From an uncultured Clostridium sp. (GTDB taxonomy: Bacteria; Bacillota; Clostridia; Lachnospirales; Anaerotignaceae), in contig CAMXTM010000106.1 of the NCBI GenBank assembly GCA_947246775.1, positions 1 to 6,976 of the forward strand: a stretch of 6,976 bases of DNA. The letters are read 5' to 3'. This document shows, one piece after another, positions 5,717 through 6,976 of this stretch (the first letter of the stretch is position 1; each line of letters opens with the position of its first letter). Under the pieces are notes generated by a model that was not told the origin of the DNA, did not search any database, and was given only the letters and a program-made list of their open reading frames with translations. The position numbers and the translations under genes were made by a program.

Positions 5717-6672
5717 GATTTTTTCACCTCCAGAGCGCCAAATATCTTAGGTTCTGTGAAACGGTCAATCAAAGGTACACAAAGGTTCATAATCAAGATA
5801 GAATAAGAAACGCCCTCTGGATAACCGCCAAAAATACGAATTAAAGTAGTCAATAAACCACAACCTAAAGCCATGATAATTTGACCTAGTGGTGTAACTG
5901 GAGAAGATGCATAGTCTGTTGCCATAAAGAAAGCACCTAACATCAAACCACCAACTAATATTTCGTATTGAGGAATTCTAACACCATTTCTACCAATCAA
6001 TGCTGTGAGTATAAATACTGTTGCAATATAAACAACAGGGATTCTCCAGCTAATAACGTGTCTTACGATTAAGTAAACACCACCAATAATCAGTGCAATT
6101 GCACTTGTTTCACCAATACAACCACCAACTGTACCAACTAAAGCGTTCATCATATCGCCGCTTGTTGCAGATGTGATTTCACCTGCTTTTAATAAAGCAA
6201 GAGGAGTTGCTACACTAACAGCATCAACTGCTTGACCAGCAGGTGCAGGCCATGTTGTCATAGCTGTTGGATAAGAAGCAAGTAAAAATGCTCTTGCAGC
6301 TAAAGCAGGGTTGATAAAGTTTTGACCTAAACCACCAAAAAGTTGTTTTGCAATCAAGATTGCAAAAGCAGAACCAACGATAGGCATCCATAAAGGAGCA
6401 GATGCTGGCATGTTCATGGCAAGGAGCAAACCGGTTACTGCTGCACTAAGGTCTGTAATAGTGATTGGTTTTTTCATTAATTTTTGATATAAATATTCAA
6501 ATACGATAGCTGAAGCTATGGAAACTACCATAACAATCAAAGCTCTGATTCCAAATACATAAATACCCATCAATGCTGCGGGAGTCAGTCCGATTAAGAC
6601 ATCACGCATAATGCCCTGTATAGAGTCCTTAGAACGGACATGAGGGGTACCTGATACTACAAATTTATCCAT
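5713..6672 (-). CDS. rnfD: RnfD, membrane FMN-binding subunit of the Rnf complex
   Basis: Polytopic subunit of 319 residues counted from the ATG at 6672, homologous to NqrB. It has about nine or ten hydrophobic segments. Hallmarks are SGTPHVRSKDSIQGIMRDV at the N-terminus, NPALAARAFL (121-130), the covalent FMN site DAVSVATPLA with Thr156, ATDYASSPVTPLGQ (251-264), and EGVSYSILIMNLCVPLID near the end. In-frame starts exist at 6696 (TTG) and 6678 (ATG). The ribosome site GGAG at 6681-6684 is two bases from the 6678 ATG but eight from the 6672 ATG, so the latter is preferred. The gap to rnfC is then 20 bases. The Gly usual before the A-T of the flavin motif is Val154. Its 3' end overlaps rnfG by four bases (ATGA). 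Confidence 0.96.
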   Translation of the reverse strand: MDKFVVSGTPHVRSKDSIQGIMRDVLIGLTPAALMGIYVFGIRALIVMVVSIASAIVFEYLYQKLMKKPITITDLSAAVTGLLLAMNMPASAPLWMPIVGSAFAILIAKQLFGGLGQNFINPALAARAFLLASYPTAMTTWPAPAGQAVDAVSVATPLALLKAGEITSATSGDMMNALVGTVGGCIGETSAIALIIGGVYLIVRHVISWRIPVVYIATVFILTALIGRNGVRIPQYEILVGGLMLGAFFMATDYASSPVTPLGQIIMALGCGLLTTLIRIFGGYPEGVSYSILIMNLCVPLIDRFTEPKIFGALEVKKS

Positions 6673-6680
6673 TTTCATTT

Positions 6681-6690
6681 CTCCCCCTTT
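6681..6690 (-). promoter_or_regulatory. Ribosome binding site that decides the rnfD start
   Basis: On the minus strand AAAGGGGGAG (6690-6681) ends eight bases before the ATG at 6672 and only two before the ATG at 6678. The TTG at 6696-6694, which overlaps the rnfC stop, lies upstream of the site and cannot use it. Confidence 0.7.
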
Positions 6691-6692
6691 TA

Positions 6693-6976
6693 TCAACTTT
6701 TTGCTTTTGCAGCTTCTGCTTCTGCTCTTGCTTTTGCCGCAGCGGCTGCTTTTTTACCAGCTTCGATTTTCTTTGTTGCACGGATAGACTGTGCCAACTG
6801 ACGTTTTGCAGGACATTCAAAGGAACAACTGCCACATTCGATACAATCCAAACCATGATGTTTTACAAAGTTTTCGCCATCACCACGAATTGCAAATTGA
6901 TTGAGCATAAAAGGCATTAGTCCCATTGGGCAATGGTCAACACATTTTGCACAGCGAATACAGTTTCTTTCTTCTG
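6693..6976 (-). CDS. rnfC: RnfC, C-terminal part (5' end outside window)
   Basis: The frame is open from the right edge to the TGA at 6693, giving 93 full codons. RnfC is the cytoplasmic subunit that carries NADH/FMN and two [4Fe-4S] clusters and faces NAD+. The fragment holds both ferredoxin motifs: CIRCAKCVDHCP (codons within 6927-6962) and CIECGSCSFECP further on, separated by the usual PFMLNQFA segment. After these comes a Lys/Ala/Glu-rich helical tail (KKIEAGKKAAAAAKARAEAE) that ends KAKS. This short charged tail recalls the longer Ala/Lys-rich tails of some RnfC proteins. The missing N-terminal part should contain the NAD- and FMN-binding fold. As first gene of the C-D-G-E-A-B order, it places the operon promoter outside the window. 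Confidence 0.95.
   Translation of the reverse strand, partial: EERNCIRCAKCVDHCPMGLMPFMLNQFAIRGDGENFVKHHGLDCIECGSCSFECPAKRQLAQSIRATKKIEAGKKAAAAAKARAEAEAAKAKS

Noticed and set aside
5713..6696. Longer rnfD starting at the TTG overlapping the rnfC stop
   Set aside because: The ribosome site lies inside that extension and is correctly spaced only for the ATG at 6672.
6665..6856. 63-codon minus-strand frame overlapping the rnfC end and rnfD start
   Set aside because: It is an out-of-frame reading of the Ala/Lys-rich rnfC tail. The rnfC frame carries the ferredoxin cysteines.

Overview
All genes in this window lie on the minus strand, so transcription runs from the right edge toward the left. The DNA is AT-rich, and the Shine-Dalgarno sites are strong (GGAGGTG type). 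A six-subunit Rnf complex in the order C-D-G-E-A-B lies upstream of maf and mreB. Together these point to a strictly anaerobic, low-GC Firmicute of the class Clostridia. I cannot assign a genus from sequence alone.

Region 1 (6976 to 3080) is the rnf operon. It holds the C-terminal part of rnfC, which continues past the window edge, then complete rnfD, rnfG, rnfE, rnfA and rnfB. Spacing is very tight: rnfD/rnfG overlap as ATGA, rnfG/rnfE overlap as TAATG, and the other gaps are about 15-20 bases. A strong hairpin terminator (3035-3070) closes the operon. The products form the membrane ferredoxin:NAD+ oxidoreductase that couples electron flow to H+ or Na+ export. The visible cofactor sites are ferredoxin-type clusters in RnfC and RnfB, covalent FMN threonines in RnfD and RnfG, and the intramembrane cysteine pairs of RnfA and RnfE.

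Region 2 (3006 to about 1778) is a compact cassette of three small genes with its own consensus-like promoter and a weak AT-rich terminator. One product resembles the small family I know as DUF7336. I do not recognise the other two. All are small, acidic or mixed-charge, and lack export signals. This is the least ordinary part of the window. It sits between rnf and maf-mreB, which are often neighbours in Clostridia, so it looks like an inserted accessory module. An orphan immunity-type role is possible but unproven.

Region 3 (1766 to 1) holds maf, with its own extended -10 promoter and strong terminator, and then mreB, with its own promoter and a leader of roughly 115 bases. maf encodes a Maf-fold nucleotide pyrophosphatase with several unusual active-site substitutions. 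mreB encodes the actin-like cell-shape protein and is cut by the left edge. No tRNA, rRNA, CRISPR array, insertion sequence or riboswitch was recognised, and no stretch over 300 bases lacks a gene.
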